From Acidobacteriaceae bacterium (GTDB lineage Bacteria; Acidobacteriota; Terriglobia; Terriglobales; Acidobacteriaceae), in the NCBI GenBank assembly GCA_027449965.1, contig DAIDKP010000023.1:119868-183867 (forward strand): a DNA stretch of 64,000 nucleotides. Reading direction: 5' to 3'. The notes below the pieces were generated by a model. The model saw only the letters and a program-made list of their open reading frames with translations, was not told the DNA's origin and did no database searches. The position numbers and the translations under genes were made by a program. Within the stretch, counting starts at the first letter, position 1, and the number at the start of each line of letters is the position of its first letter. Positions 7,784-16,274 of this stretch are shown piece by piece.

Positions 7784-9511
7784 TCAGATTTCGTATTCGT
7801 TGAGGCCGGGCTGGTGGAGCAGGCCGGCGTCGGCGAGGAGGGTTTCGAGGCGGCGAGTGAGGGAGTCTTCCTCGGCGACGGTGAGGGAGTGGTTGGCGAC
7901 GGCGACGGTGAGCGAGTCGCTGTCGGTTTCGGCGTGGAGCAGGACGAGCAGTCCGGCGCTGGCGGCGTGGGCGGCGAGTGAGCCGGAGCTTTCCTGGCTG
8001 GCGTTGAGGCGGAGGGTGACGCGGCCATCGTGAAAGAGCGCGCGCTCGACGCGGTCGGCGATGGAGGTGGGTCCGGTGAGCGAGAGGATGGCTCCGCGAT
8101 GGCCCCAGCGCAGGAAGCGTTCGCGCGGGGAGACGGGACCGGAGTGGCTGGTGGCGAGGTGAGCGGCGAGCGAGGCCGGGATGGGTTGGGCGGAGCGGAC
8201 GATGCCGGCGGCGACGGTGGAGTTGGTGGCCGGGTCGATGAGGATGAAGGAGCCGGTCAGGCGGTGGTCGCGGTAGCGGTCGACGGCGATGGGGCGCAGC
8301 AGGCGCAGGGAGGCGACGCCGATCTGGTTGAGCGAGAGCGTGGCGGCGGGGATGTGGTCGAGGGTCTGGTGATGGGCGTCCTCTTCGAGCAGGACGCGGT
8401 GGTCGAGCGCGGTGACGGTGGCGGGGACGATGTGGCTTGCGTGCTTGAGCAGGTAGCGGCGTCCGGGGACGAGATCGTGGGCGTCCATCCAGACGAGCGA
8501 GGCTTCGAGGTCGGTGGTGATGGTGGCCGGTGAGCTGGTGGAGACGAGCAGGTCGCCGCGGCTGATGTCGATTTCGCGGTCGAGCACGAGGGTGACGGAA
8601 AGCGGAGCGTGGGCGCGGTCGAGATCGCCGTCGAAGGTGGCGATGCGAGCGACGCGGGCGGTGCGTCCGGAGGGCAGTGCGGTGATGGAGTCGCCGGGGC
8701 GTATGGAGCCGGAGGCGACCTGGCCGGCGAAGCCGCGGAAGCTGGCGTCCGGACGCAGGACGCGCTGGACGGCGAAGCGCAGGGGCGCGGCGGCGTCATG
8801 GCGCGATGCGGGGAGCGATTCCAGCAGTTCGATGAGGGATGGGCCGGTGTACCAGGGCATGGACGCGGAGCGGTGGACGACGTTGTCGCCGAGCAGGGCG
8901 CTGACGGGCAGGAAATGGGGCTGGACGGGGTTGCCGGTGTCGGCGGCGATCTGGTCGAGCAGGGTGGTGAAGTCGGACTGGATGGCGAGGAAACGCTCGC
9001 GGCTGTAGTCGACGAGGTCCATTTTGTTGACGGCGACGAGGAGATGGCGGACGCCGAGGAGACTGGCGATGTAGGCGTGGCGGCGGGACTGGGGCAGTAC
9101 GCCTTTGCGGGCGTCGATGAGGACGATGGTCGCGTCGGCGGTGGAGGAGCCGGTGGCCATGTTGCGGGTGTACTGCTCGTGGCCGGGGGTGTCGGCGATG
9201 ATGAATTTCCGGCGCGAGGTGGAGAAGTAGCGATAGGCGACATCGATGGTGATGCCCTGCTCGCGCTCGGCGCGGAGGCCGTCGGTGAGCAGGGCGAAGT
9301 CGAGCTGGCCGGGCGCGGTGGTGCCTTTGCCTTCGATGGAGCGGACCTGGTCTTCGTAGACGGAGCGCGTGTCGTAGAGCAGGCGACCGATGAGGGTGGA
9401 TTTGCCGTCATCGACGCTGCCGGCGGTGGAGAAGCGGAGCAGGTCTTTCTGCTGCTCGGCGGCCATGAAGTCGTCGAGGGAGAATGGGGATTCGATGAGG
9501 GGTGTGGTCAT
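7784..9511 (-). CDS. cysN: Sulfate adenylyltransferase subunit 1 (CysN GTPase) with decayed APS-kinase-like C-terminus
   Basis: GTPase subunit of ATP sulfurylase; GTP hydrolysis drives formation of APS from ATP and sulfate together with CysD. In the 575-residue protein, G-domain motifs are intact: GSVDDGKST (residues 31-39), DTPGHEQYTRNM and NKMDLV, followed by the EF-Tu-like beta-barrel domains. Residues about 461-575 look like a shrunken CysC (APS kinase) domain: RGAILSLTGPTSIADRVERA parallels the start of APS kinases, but the P-loop (GxxGxGKS) is deleted and the domain is far shorter than usual. Translation starts at ATG 9511, just after the cysD stop; the upstream in-frame extension overlaps cysD and is not coding. 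The tail is probably inactive as a kinase. Confidence 0.93.
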   Translation of the reverse strand: MTTPLIESPFSLDDFMAAEQQKDLLRFSTAGSVDDGKSTLIGRLLYDTRSVYEDQVRSIEGKGTTAPGQLDFALLTDGLRAEREQGITIDVAYRYFSTSRRKFIIADTPGHEQYTRNMATGSSTADATIVLIDARKGVLPQSRRHAYIASLLGVRHLLVAVNKMDLVDYSRERFLAIQSDFTTLLDQIAADTGNPVQPHFLPVSALLGDNVVHRSASMPWYTGPSLIELLESLPASRHDAAAPLRFAVQRVLRPDASFRGFAGQVASGSIRPGDSITALPSGRTARVARIATFDGDLDRAHAPLSVTLVLDREIDISRGDLLVSTSSPATITTDLEASLVWMDAHDLVPGRRYLLKHASHIVPATVTALDHRVLLEEDAHHQTLDHIPAATLSLNQIGVASLRLLRPIAVDRYRDHRLTGSFILIDPATNSTVAAGIVRSAQPIPASLAAHLATSHSGPVSPRERFLRWGHRGAILSLTGPTSIADRVERALFHDGRVTLRLNASQESSGSLAAHAASAGLLVLLHAETDSDSLTVAVANHSLTVAEEDSLTRRLETLLADAGLLHQPGLNEYEI

Positions 9512-9516
9512 GATGT

Positions 9517-10446
9517 TCAGAAATATCCTTCGCGTTTTTTCAGCTCCATGGAGCCTTCCTGGTCGTGGTCGATGACGCGGTTGGCGCGCTCGGAGGAACG
9601 GAATGAAATCAACTCGGCGATGATGTCGGGAATGGTTGCGGCGTCGGAGCGGATGGCTCCGGTGCAGGGGCTGCAACCGAGCGAACGCAGGCGGCAGCGG
9701 ACCATTTGCGGCTTTTCGCCGGGCAGGGCCATGAAGGACTGCTCGGTGGGCAGGAGCGCGTCGCCGCGGACGTACATGGGCCGCTCGCGGGCGAAGTAGA
9801 GATCGACGACGGGGATGTTTTCGAGGTGGATGTACTGCCAGACGTCCATCTCGGTCCAGTTGGAGAGCGGGAAGACGCGGATGGATTCGCCCGGGTGGAT
9901 GCGCGCGTTGTAGAGGTTCCAGAGTTCGGGGCGCTGGTTTTTGGGGTCCCACTGGCCGGCGCTGTCGCGGAAGGAGTAGATGCGCTCCTTGGCGCGGGAT
10001 TTCTCTTCGTCGCGTCGCGCGCCACCGAAGGCGGCGTCGAAGTTGTAGTGGCGGAGGCCGTCGAGCAGGGCCTGGGTTTTGAGCAGGCCACAGCAGCGCT
10101 TGGTGTCGAGGGCGATGGGGTTGGTGCCGGCGGCGATGGCCGGTTCGTTGCGCCAGACGAGGAGTTCGGCACCCACCTGGCGGGCCATGCGGTCGCGGAA
10201 GTCGAGCATCTCGCGGAATTTGAATCCGGTGTCGATGTGGAGGAGCGGAAACGGGATGGGAGCGGGGTAAAAGGCCTTCTGAGCGAGACGCAGCATGACG
10301 GCCGAGTCCTTGCCGATGGAGTAGAGCATGACGGGCCGCTCGAACTCGCTGGCGACTTCGCGGAGGATGTGGATGCTTTCGGCTTCGAGCTGGCGGAGAT
10401 GGCTGAGCTTTGGGGCAGTTTCAGGGAGTGTGGAGACGGCGTTCAT
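9517..10446 (-). CDS. cysD: Sulfate adenylyltransferase subunit 2
   Basis: Catalytic subunit of ATP sulfurylase, forming APS from ATP and sulfate in the cytoplasm in complex with CysN. The 309-residue length is normal. The PP-loop [10 protein letters not shown] is intact near residues 42-51, and other family blocks ([27 protein letters not shown], and the C-terminal KREGYF) are present. The start codon has a GAGG element seven bases upstream. It is the first gene of the operon cysD-cysN-cysH-tauE, with five bases between its stop and the cysN start. The leader carries a putative cysteine attenuator (10499-10631). Confidence 0.97.
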   Translation of the reverse strand: MNAVSTLPETAPKLSHLRQLEAESIHILREVASEFERPVMLYSIGKDSAVMLRLAQKAFYPAPIPFPLLHIDTGFKFREMLDFRDRMARQVGAELLVWRNEPAIAAGTNPIALDTKRCCGLLKTQALLDGLRHYNFDAAFGGARRDEEKSRAKERIYSFRDSAGQWDPKNQRPELWNLYNARIHPGESIRVFPLSNWTEMDVWQYIHLENIPVVDLYFARERPMYVRGDALLPTEQSFMALPGEKPQMVRCRLRSLGCSPCTGAIRSDAATIPDIIAELISFRSSERANRVIDHDQEGSMELKKREGYF

Positions 10447-10498
10447 TGTGAACCTCGGGCTGGTGGGGGAGCGTAGGGATCAGCCGGAGGGTCGATGC

Positions 10499-10530
10499 AA
10501 AAATACACTCGGGCGGATTCGCTCGGGTGT
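10499..10530 (-). terminator. Attenuator-type terminator hairpin in the cysD leader
   Basis: On the minus strand the arms ACACCCGAGCG and CGCCCGAGTGT (plus-strand 10505-10530) form 9 Watson-Crick pairs with two A-C mismatches around an AATC loop. An A and five T residues (10504-10499) follow. It lies between the Cys-rich leader peptide and cysD, 53 bases before the cysD start. Its 5' arm (CACCCG) is also complementary to CGGGTG within the leader-peptide region, giving an alternative antiterminator pairing. Confidence 0.6.
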
Positions 10531-10556
10531 CTGCTCTGGGGATAAATCGGAAAGGA

Positions 10557-10631
10557 TCAGAGAAAGAGGCAGCACCCGTCAGGACACATCGACGGGCGAC
10601 AACAGGAGAAGTTGTTGGCAACTCTGACCAT
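10557..10631 (-). CDS. Cysteine-rich leader peptide of the sulfate assimilation operon (24 residues)
   Basis: A 24-codon frame from ATG (10631-10629) to TGA (10559-10557) encodes five cysteines, at positions 10, 11, 16, 20 and 21, including two Cys-Cys pairs. It starts almost at the predicted transcript start, so it would be translated leaderless or nearly so. The RNA also folds: CCCGTC (codons 12-14) pairs with GACGGG, the same GACGGGTG can pair with the 5' arm of the downstream terminator, and the outer GGTCAGAG can pair with CTCTGATCC. This is the logic of amino-acid attenuation: stalling at the Cys codons would cover the first arm and favour readthrough. Cys-rich leader peptides before sulfur genes are known in Actinobacteria; this instance is inferred from sequence only. 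Confidence 0.65.
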   Translation of the reverse strand: MVRVANNFSCCRPSMCPDGCCLFL

Positions 10632-10640
10632 TTGAAGATG

Positions 10641-10669
10641 AGGTTACCAGAAGTACGGCGTGGATTCAA
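10641..10669 (-). promoter_or_regulatory. Putative promoter of the cysD operon
   Basis: On the minus strand TTGAAT (plus 10664-10669) and TAACCT (plus 10641-10646, preceded by TGG) are 17 bases apart. The expected transcript start at about 10631-10634 coincides with the ATG of the Cys-rich leader peptide, which supports both calls. Confidence 0.55.
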
Positions 10670-10727
10670 CTTTCACGCGGAGTCTGTGCGCGGCGGCTTA
10701 GTGAGACAAAGAGAATTGCAATTTGTT

Positions 10728-10756
10728 TTGACTCTTCTATGTTTGTGTACTAAGCT
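10728..10756 (+). promoter_or_regulatory. Putative promoter of the HD-GYP gene
   Basis: TTGACT at 10728-10733 and TAAGCT at 10751-10756 are separated by 17 bases in an AT-rich patch between the divergent cysD leader and the HD-GYP gene. About 100 bases of leader would follow. Consensus match only. Confidence 0.4.
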
Positions 10757-10863
10757 GGCTTCCTGTTTTGAGCGGATGATTAAAAAAAAATAAGTTTCGT
10801 GTTTGTGCGCGTACTATTTTGGAGTAACGGGAAGCACTGGAAGTTCGAAGGAGTGAAACCCCG

Positions 10864-12411
10864 ATGCCCTACGGCGACGCGATGATGGAGGATTGGTTCC
10901 GGGAGCGGTGGAATCATCTGCCGACGGCTGCCTGCGTGGTGGAGTTTGAGGCGCAGGGTGGGCTGCGGATTGTCGAGGCGAACGCTCTGCTGGAGCAGAT
11001 GTCCGGGCACGGCGAGCAGGGACTGCATGGAAAGCCGCTCACGGAGATTCTTCCGCAGGTCGGCCGCGTGGACATCGAACTGAATTGCGCGGCGAATCAG
11101 GGCCACGGGGGTCAACTGAGAAGTCTGCTGCTGCGTGTGGAGGGGAGCAAGATTCCTGTCGTGATGGAGCTTTCCGCGCCATTCCTCTGGCAGGGGCGGC
11201 AAATGCTCGTGATGGAGGTGAGGAACTCCGCGCGGGAAGAGGATATGGAGCATCGGCTGGCGTCCAAGCGCTGGGCTCTGCATATCTACGCTGCAGTAGC
11301 GATGACGCTGGTAAGAGCGGATTCCTCCGAGACGCTGTTGCAGCAGATTTGCGAGGCGATCACGCAGGATTCGCCGTTTGTGCTGGCGGCGGTGGCGATA
11401 GTGGGTTCTGCGCCGGAGTACAGGGTGGAGATTCAGGCCAAAGCTGGTCCGGCGATCGCGTACATGGATGGGATTGAGATCAGCGCGGCAGCGGGGAAGG
11501 AATCGGGCAATGGTCCTGCAGGCCAAGTCTATCGAACACAGCAGATGCTGATTGTCTCCGACGTGGCGACGGATTCGCATTACGGGCCATGGCGGGAGCG
11601 TGCGCTGCGGCATGGGATTTGCAGCACTCTGACGGTGCCATTTTCGATTGGGTCGAGCAAGGACGGGATACTGGGAATCTATTCTTCTCGTCCAAATGTC
11701 TTCGAGCCAGTTGTCTATGAGGCGTTTGAGCATCTGGCGCAGGAGATCGGCGTTGGGCTGGACAAGCTACGGCAGCGGGAACTGGTGGAGAAGGAGCGAC
11801 TGGCGCGCGAAGAGGCACAGCACCGTGTTGTGGAGACGCTGACGGCTGCGGTGGGAGCGATTGCCAGCGCAGTGGAAGCGGGAGATCCCTTCACAGCCGG
11901 GCACCAGAGGCGGGTGTCATGGCTTGCCTGTGACATTGGGCGTGAGATGGGGTGGAGCGAGGACGAGCTCCGAGGCCTGCAGATGGCGGCTATGGTGCAT
12001 GACATCGGGAAGCTGGCCGTGTCGCAGGAAATTTTGAACAAGCCGGGAAAGCTGACGCCGGAGGAGTATGCGCTGGTGAAGGGGCATTCAGAAGTGGGAT
12101 ACCAGATTCTCAAAGACATACCATTTTCGTGGCCGGTGGCGGAGATGGCGCGGCAGCACCACGAGAAGCTGGATGGATCGGGTTATCCCCGTGGTTTGAA
12201 GGGCGATGCGATCCTGCCAGGAGCGCGGATTCTGACGGTGGCTGATATTGTGGAGTCCATGGCCTGCGAGCGGCCGTATCGCAAAGCGCTTGGCGTCGAA
12301 GCCGCACTGCAAGAGGTGGAGATGTTGGCAGCCAACGGCAAGCTGGATCCTGAAGTGGTCCGGGCGTGCGCGCGAATGTTTCGCGAGCAGGGATATGAGA
12401 TAGGGGCATGA
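10864..12411 (+). CDS. PAS/GAF sensor protein with HD-GYP phosphodiesterase domain
   Basis: Predicted cytoplasmic cyclic-di-GMP phosphodiesterase with sensory input. In the 515 residues, about 12-115 resemble a PAS fold and 150-290 a GAF domain (GPAGQVYRTQQMLIVSDVATD is GAF-like). A short coiled linker (about 290-312) leads to an HD-GYP domain from about 313. The HD-GYP metal and signature residues are intact: VHDIGKL with His379-Asp380, a paired HH at about 432-433, and a GSGYPRGL block containing GYP. There is no membrane segment. The start has a GAAGGAG site ten bases upstream. It is divergent from the cys operon and followed by 280 bases without a gene; no partner cyclase is nearby. Confidence 0.88.
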   Translation: MPYGDAMMEDWFRERWNHLPTAACVVEFEAQGGLRIVEANALLEQMSGHGEQGLHGKPLTEILPQVGRVDIELNCAANQGHGGQLRSLLLRVEGSKIPVVMELSAPFLWQGRQMLVMEVRNSAREEDMEHRLASKRWALHIYAAVAMTLVRADSSETLLQQICEAITQDSPFVLAAVAIVGSAPEYRVEIQAKAGPAIAYMDGIEISAAAGKESGNGPAGQVYRTQQMLIVSDVATDSHYGPWRERALRHGICSTLTVPFSIGSSKDGILGIYSSRPNVFEPVVYEAFEHLAQEIGVGLDKLRQRELVEKERLAREEAQHRVVETLTAAVGAIASAVEAGDPFTAGHQRRVSWLACDIGREMGWSEDELRGLQMAAMVHDIGKLAVSQEILNKPGKLTPEEYALVKGHSEVGYQILKDIPFSWPVAEMARQHHEKLDGSGYPRGLKGDAILPGARILTVADIVESMACERPYRKALGVEAALQEVEMLAANGKLDPEVVRACARMFREQGYEIGA

Positions 12412-12632
12412 GCTGCCGCGCGCCGGAGCCGAGGATTGCCTCACGCACAGTCGCTGCGACGGCTGGCAACCTGAGTTCGTCTTGACCCTGAGCATGGATG
12501 ACAACCGCGAAAACACAGCAGCGATTGCGTCGGCGCTGCCCGCGATGGCAGCAGCTTTTGCGGCATCCGCAGAGCGCGAAGCCAGTGTCTGTATGACCTC
12601 GCCATCGCGAAGTCTTCTGGTAGGATGAGGAT

Positions 12633-12644
12633 GCTTCCGGAAGC
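12633..12644. promoter_or_regulatory. Perfect 12-bp palindrome upstream of uxaA, possible operator
   Basis: GCTTCCGGAAGC is a perfect palindrome 48 bases before the uxaA ATG. Its location suits a repressor or activator site for the uronate genes. The surrounding 12412-12692 holds no gene. No regulator gene is in the window to pair it with. Confidence 0.35.
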
Positions 12645-12692
12645 GATGCGTTTCAGTTATGCGCATCGAAAGCGGAGTCCTCGAAGAGCCGA

Positions 12693-14348
12693 ATGAAAAA
12701 CCAATCAAAAGTATTGCAACTGGACGGGCGCGACAATGTGGCCGTGGCTTTGGAGTGGATCGAAGCAGGCGCGGAAGTGGCCGTGAATGGTCGCATGGTG
12801 CAAGCGCTGGAGTCGATACCGGCGAAACACAAAATCACGCTGGAGCGGATCGAAGCGGGTGCGGCGGTGACGATGTATGGGGTGCTGGTGGGGCGTGCAC
12901 GGGTGGAGATTGCGGCGGGCGGGCTGGTGACGACGGCAAATCTGGCGCATGAGTCGGCGGGGTTTTCGCCGGGCAGGCAGGGATCGTATGCGTGGACGAA
13001 GCCGGATGTGGAGCGGTGGCGCGGAGCGACGTTTGACGGCTACCGCCGCGCGGATGGGCAGGTGGGAACGCGGAATTACTGGCTGGTGATTCCGCTGGTC
13101 TTCTGCGAGAACCGGAATGTGGAGGCGCTGCGCGAGGCGTTGGAAGAGGAGCTGGGGTATGCGCGGACGAAGCAGCATCGGGCGCAGGTGAGCGGGCTGG
13201 TGGCGGAGTGGCGGGGCGGCAAGCGAGGCGGCGACGGAAGCGAGACGGGCGCGGCGAGTTCGCGGCGCGGATTGGAGAATCGCGTCTTTGAGAATCTGGA
13301 CGGGATACGGTTTCTGACGCATCAGGGCGGGTGTGGCGGGACGCGGGAGGATGCGCGTGCGCTGTGCGGGCTGCTGGCGGGCTATATTCACCATCCGAAT
13401 GTGGCGGGAGCGACGGTGCTGAGCCTCGGATGCCAGAATGCGCAGCCGGAGATGTTGCGCGAGGAGCTGGAAAAGCGCGGCGAGCGGACGAAGCCTGTGC
13501 TGGTGTTTACGCAGCAGGAGGTGGGCACGGAGCAGGCGCTGATGGAGCGGGCGATTGCCGAAACGTTTGCGGCGCTGGTGAAGGCGAACGAGGCGCGGCG
13601 TGAGCCGGCTCCGCTGAGCGCGCTGGCGGTGGGGCTGAAGTGCGGCGGTTCGGATGGGTTCAGCGGGATTTCGGCGAATCCGGCGATTGGGCATCTGTCG
13701 GACATGGTGGTGGAGCTGGGCGGACGGACGGTGCTGTCGGAGTTTCCGGAGCTGTGCGGAGTGGAGCAGGAGCTGATTGACCGCTGCGAGACGGCGGAGA
13801 CGGCGGAGCGTTTTGCGGGGCTGATGCGGGCGTATGAGGCGCGGGCACGGGCGGTGCACTCAGGGTTTGAGATGAATCCTTCGCCGGGCAATATTCGCGA
13901 CGGGCTGGTGACGGATGCGATGAAGTCAGCGGGGGCGGCGCGCAAGGGCGGGACGGCTCCGGTGGCGGATGTGCTGGATTATCCGGAGTATCTGAGACGC
14001 GACGGGCTGACACTGCTGTGTACGCCGGGCAACGATGTGGAGGCGGTGACGGGGCAGGTGGGCGCAGGCGCGACGGTGGTGCTGTTTACGACGGGACTGG
14101 GAACGCCGACGGGCAATCCGATTGCGCCGGTGATGAAGCTGGCGACGAATGCGCGGCTGGCCGAGCACATGCCGGACATTATCGACGTGGATACGAGCGC
14201 GATTCTGCGCGGCGAGGCGACGGTGGAGGAGATGGGCGAGCGGATTCTGGCTGAGGTGATCGAGGTGGCGAGCGGACGGCGGGAGACGTGCGCGGAGCGG
14301 CTGCGGCAGGAGGATTTCATTCCGTGGAAACGCGGCGTTTCGCTGTGA
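12693..14348 (+). CDS. uxaA: Altronate dehydratase family protein (UxaA)
   Basis: Dehydrates D-altronate to 2-keto-3-deoxygluconate in galacturonate breakdown. The 551-residue protein has the full two-domain layout: an N-terminal SAF-like domain (residues 1-95, beginning with VLQLDGRDNVAVAL) and the large UxaA domain with conserved blocks GYRRADGQVGTRNYW, LTHQGGCGG, LGCQNAQPE and LKCGGSDGFSGISANPA, and near the C-terminus TTGLGTPTGNPIAPV. It has the normal length. The next gene, 27 bases on, is uxuA for the glucuronate branch, so the pair feeds both uronates into KDG. Fructuronate and tagaturonate reductases are not in the window. Confidence 0.93.
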   Translation: MKNQSKVLQLDGRDNVAVALEWIEAGAEVAVNGRMVQALESIPAKHKITLERIEAGAAVTMYGVLVGRARVEIAAGGLVTTANLAHESAGFSPGRQGSYAWTKPDVERWRGATFDGYRRADGQVGTRNYWLVIPLVFCENRNVEALREALEEELGYARTKQHRAQVSGLVAEWRGGKRGGDGSETGAASSRRGLENRVFENLDGIRFLTHQGGCGGTREDARALCGLLAGYIHHPNVAGATVLSLGCQNAQPEMLREELEKRGERTKPVLVFTQQEVGTEQALMERAIAETFAALVKANEARREPAPLSALAVGLKCGGSDGFSGISANPAIGHLSDMVVELGGRTVLSEFPELCGVEQELIDRCETAETAERFAGLMRAYEARARAVHSGFEMNPSPGNIRDGLVTDAMKSAGAARKGGTAPVADVLDYPEYLRRDGLTLLCTPGNDVEAVTGQVGAGATVVLFTTGLGTPTGNPIAPVMKLATNARLAEHMPDIIDVDTSAILRGEATVEEMGERILAEVIEVASGRRETCAERLRQEDFIPWKRGVSL

Positions 14349-14375
14349 ACGAACGACAGGTCTGAGGACGGTGGA

Positions 14376-15551
14376 ATGCTGGCGACGTGGCGATGGTTTG
14401 GACCGCAGGATCCGGTTTCGCTGAGCGAGGCGCGGCAGGCGGGCGCGCGCGGGATTGTGAGCGCGCTGCATGAGTTTGCGCCGGGCGAGGTGTGGCCGGT
14501 GGAGGCGATTGAGGAGCGCAGGCGCGCGATTGAGGCCGCGGGCCTCGCGTGGAGCGTGGTGGAGAGCGTGAACGTGAGCGAGGCGATCAAGCGGCGCGCG
14601 GGGGATTGGCGCGCGCATGTGGAGGCTTACGGGACGACGCTGCGGAGGCTGGCGCAGGCCGGGATCGGAGTGGTTTGTTACAACGCGATGCCGGTGCTGG
14701 ACTGGCTGCGTACGGACCTGGGCTGGGTGCTGGAGGACGGGTCGGTGACGATGCGGCTGGATGAGACGGCGATGGCGGCGTTTGATCTGTTTGTGCTGCG
14801 GCGCGAGGGTGCGGAGGCGGACTGGGACGCGGAGACGCGCGCGGCGGCGGAAGAGCGGTTCCGGGCGATGACGGAGGGGGATCGCGAGCGGCTGATGGGG
14901 ATTGTGCTGGCCGGGCTGCCGGGGTCAAAGGGTGTGTATACGCTGGAGTACGTGCGGGAGTCGATTGCGGTGTATCAGGAGCTGGGGCGGGATGGATTTC
15001 AGGAGAATGTGAGGGAGTTTCTGCGGGCGGTGGCGCCGGTGGCTGAGGAAGTGGGCGTGCGGCTGTGCATACACCCGGATGATCCTCCGCGCTCGCTGCT
15101 GGGGCTGCCGAGGATATGCAGCACGGCGGAGGATGTGCGGGCGCTGATGGCGGCGACGCCGCAGAGTGCGAATGGGGTGACGTTCTGCTCGGGTTCGCTG
15201 GGGGTGCGGGCGGATAACGATCTTCCGGCGATGCTGCGTGAGTTTGCCGAGCGGGTGTGGTTTGTACATCTGAGGGCGACGCGGCGGGAAGAGAATCCGA
15301 GGAATTTTCACGAGGCTCCGCATCTGGAGGGGGATGTGGATATCGTGGAGCTGCTGCGGATTCTGGTGGGCGAGGAACGGCGACGACGCACGGCAGGCGA
15401 CGAGAGGCCGATTCCGTTTCGCGCGGATCATGGGTTGAAGATTCTGACGGACCTCGACCGGGAGTGCGTGCCGGGGTATCCGGCTGTGGGACGGCTGAAG
15501 GGATTGGCGGAGCTGCGCGGGGCGCTGGCGGCGGTGGAGCGGCTGACGTAG
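14376..15551 (+). CDS. uxuA: Mannonate dehydratase
   Basis: Converts D-mannonate to 2-keto-3-deoxygluconate in glucuronate catabolism; a metal-dependent TIM-barrel enzyme. The 391-residue protein starts TWRWFGPQDPVSL and carries the family blocks GIVSALHEFAPGEVW, CYNAMPVLDWLRTDL, RLCIHPDDPPRSLLGLPRI, TFCSGSLGVRADNDLP and FVHLRATRREENPRNFHEA. The histidine, cysteine and aspartate metal ligands are present in these blocks. It follows uxaA by 27 bases in the same direction. It ends 30 bases before the convergent lutC, with no clear terminator between them. Confidence 0.95.
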   Translation: MLATWRWFGPQDPVSLSEARQAGARGIVSALHEFAPGEVWPVEAIEERRRAIEAAGLAWSVVESVNVSEAIKRRAGDWRAHVEAYGTTLRRLAQAGIGVVCYNAMPVLDWLRTDLGWVLEDGSVTMRLDETAMAAFDLFVLRREGAEADWDAETRAAAEERFRAMTEGDRERLMGIVLAGLPGSKGVYTLEYVRESIAVYQELGRDGFQENVREFLRAVAPVAEEVGVRLCIHPDDPPRSLLGLPRICSTAEDVRALMAATPQSANGVTFCSGSLGVRADNDLPAMLREFAERVWFVHLRATRREENPRNFHEAPHLEGDVDIVELLRILVGEERRRRTAGDERPIPFRADHGLKILTDLDRECVPGYPAVGRLKGLAELRGALAAVERLT

Positions 15552-15581
15552 AGACGGTGTTGGGCGCGCGTTTGGTTTGAG

Positions 15582-16274
15582 TCAGTCGGCGACGAGCAGG
15601 ACGTAGAGCGAGCGTGGGCCGTGGACGCCCTTGATGCGGGTCATCTCGATATCGGCAGTCGCGGATGGGCCGGAGATGAAGGTGGTGGGCAGATCGGGGT
15701 CGAGCCGCGCGAAGGCCTCCGGGACAGTGGAGACGAGCTGCGACTCGAAGACGACGCAGAGGTGGAAGTCGGGGACCAGCGTGTGACGGCGCAGGCCCTG
15801 GCTCGGAGCGGATTGCAGGACGAGCGAGCCGGTTTCGGCGATGGCGACCGTGCAGGTGGTGAGGATGCCGGGCTGGCGGTCGAGTTCGGCGAGGGTGAGC
15901 GGGTCGGCGAGCGGGAAATCAAAGCCGGCGGGAAGCCATGCGGGGGGAATGCCGGAGGCGACGGCGAGCGCGGCAGAGGCGAGTGGGACCTCGGCGTGGG
16001 GGGATTGGCTGCGCGCGGTGAGCGTGGCGGCGATGGCTGGTGCGATCTCGGATGCGGAGCCGACGCGCGTGCATTCCGCGTTGTATTCATGGAGGCGGTC
16101 GAGGAAACGCTGGATGCGCTGTGCGGGCTGGTCGGCTGTGGCGGCGTGGTAGTCGCGCGGGAGCGCGGCGTAGTCGGCGGGCGCGACGGATGCTGCGGCG
16201 GCGGCGTCGCGGCCGAGCGCGGCGGCGATGCGGGCGAGGATGAGCTGGCGGGAGCTGGATTCGGGGCTGGTCAT
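15582..16274 (-). CDS. lutC: Lactate utilization protein C (LUD domain)
   Basis: Small subunit of the LutABC iron-sulfur L-lactate oxidation system. The 230-residue protein is a single LUD domain, with the typical C-terminal blocks TCTVAIAETGSLVLQSAP, HLCVVFESQLV and TFISGPSATADIEMTRIKGVHGP. The ATG at 16274 overlaps the lutB stop as ATGA, which suggests translational coupling. It is the last gene of the operon lutA-lutB-lutC. Confidence 0.93.
   Translation of the reverse strand: MTSPESSSRQLILARIAAALGRDAAAAASVAPADYAALPRDYHAATADQPAQRIQRFLDRLHEYNAECTRVGSASEIAPAIAATLTARSQSPHAEVPLASAALAVASGIPPAWLPAGFDFPLADPLTLAELDRQPGILTTCTVAIAETGSLVLQSAPSQGLRRHTLVPDFHLCVVFESQLVSTVPEAFARLDPDLPTTFISGPSATADIEMTRIKGVHGPRSLYVLLVAD

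Noticed and set aside
10499..10660. SAM-type riboswitch in front of cysD
   Set aside because: The conserved SAM-I core sequences are absent; a leader peptide with Cys codons and an antiterminator/terminator pair explains the structure better.
12088..12708. Minus-strand frame of 206 codons across the HD-GYP gene end and the uxaA leader
   Set aside because: It is antisense to conserved HD-GYP motifs for most of its length and has no recognisable features.
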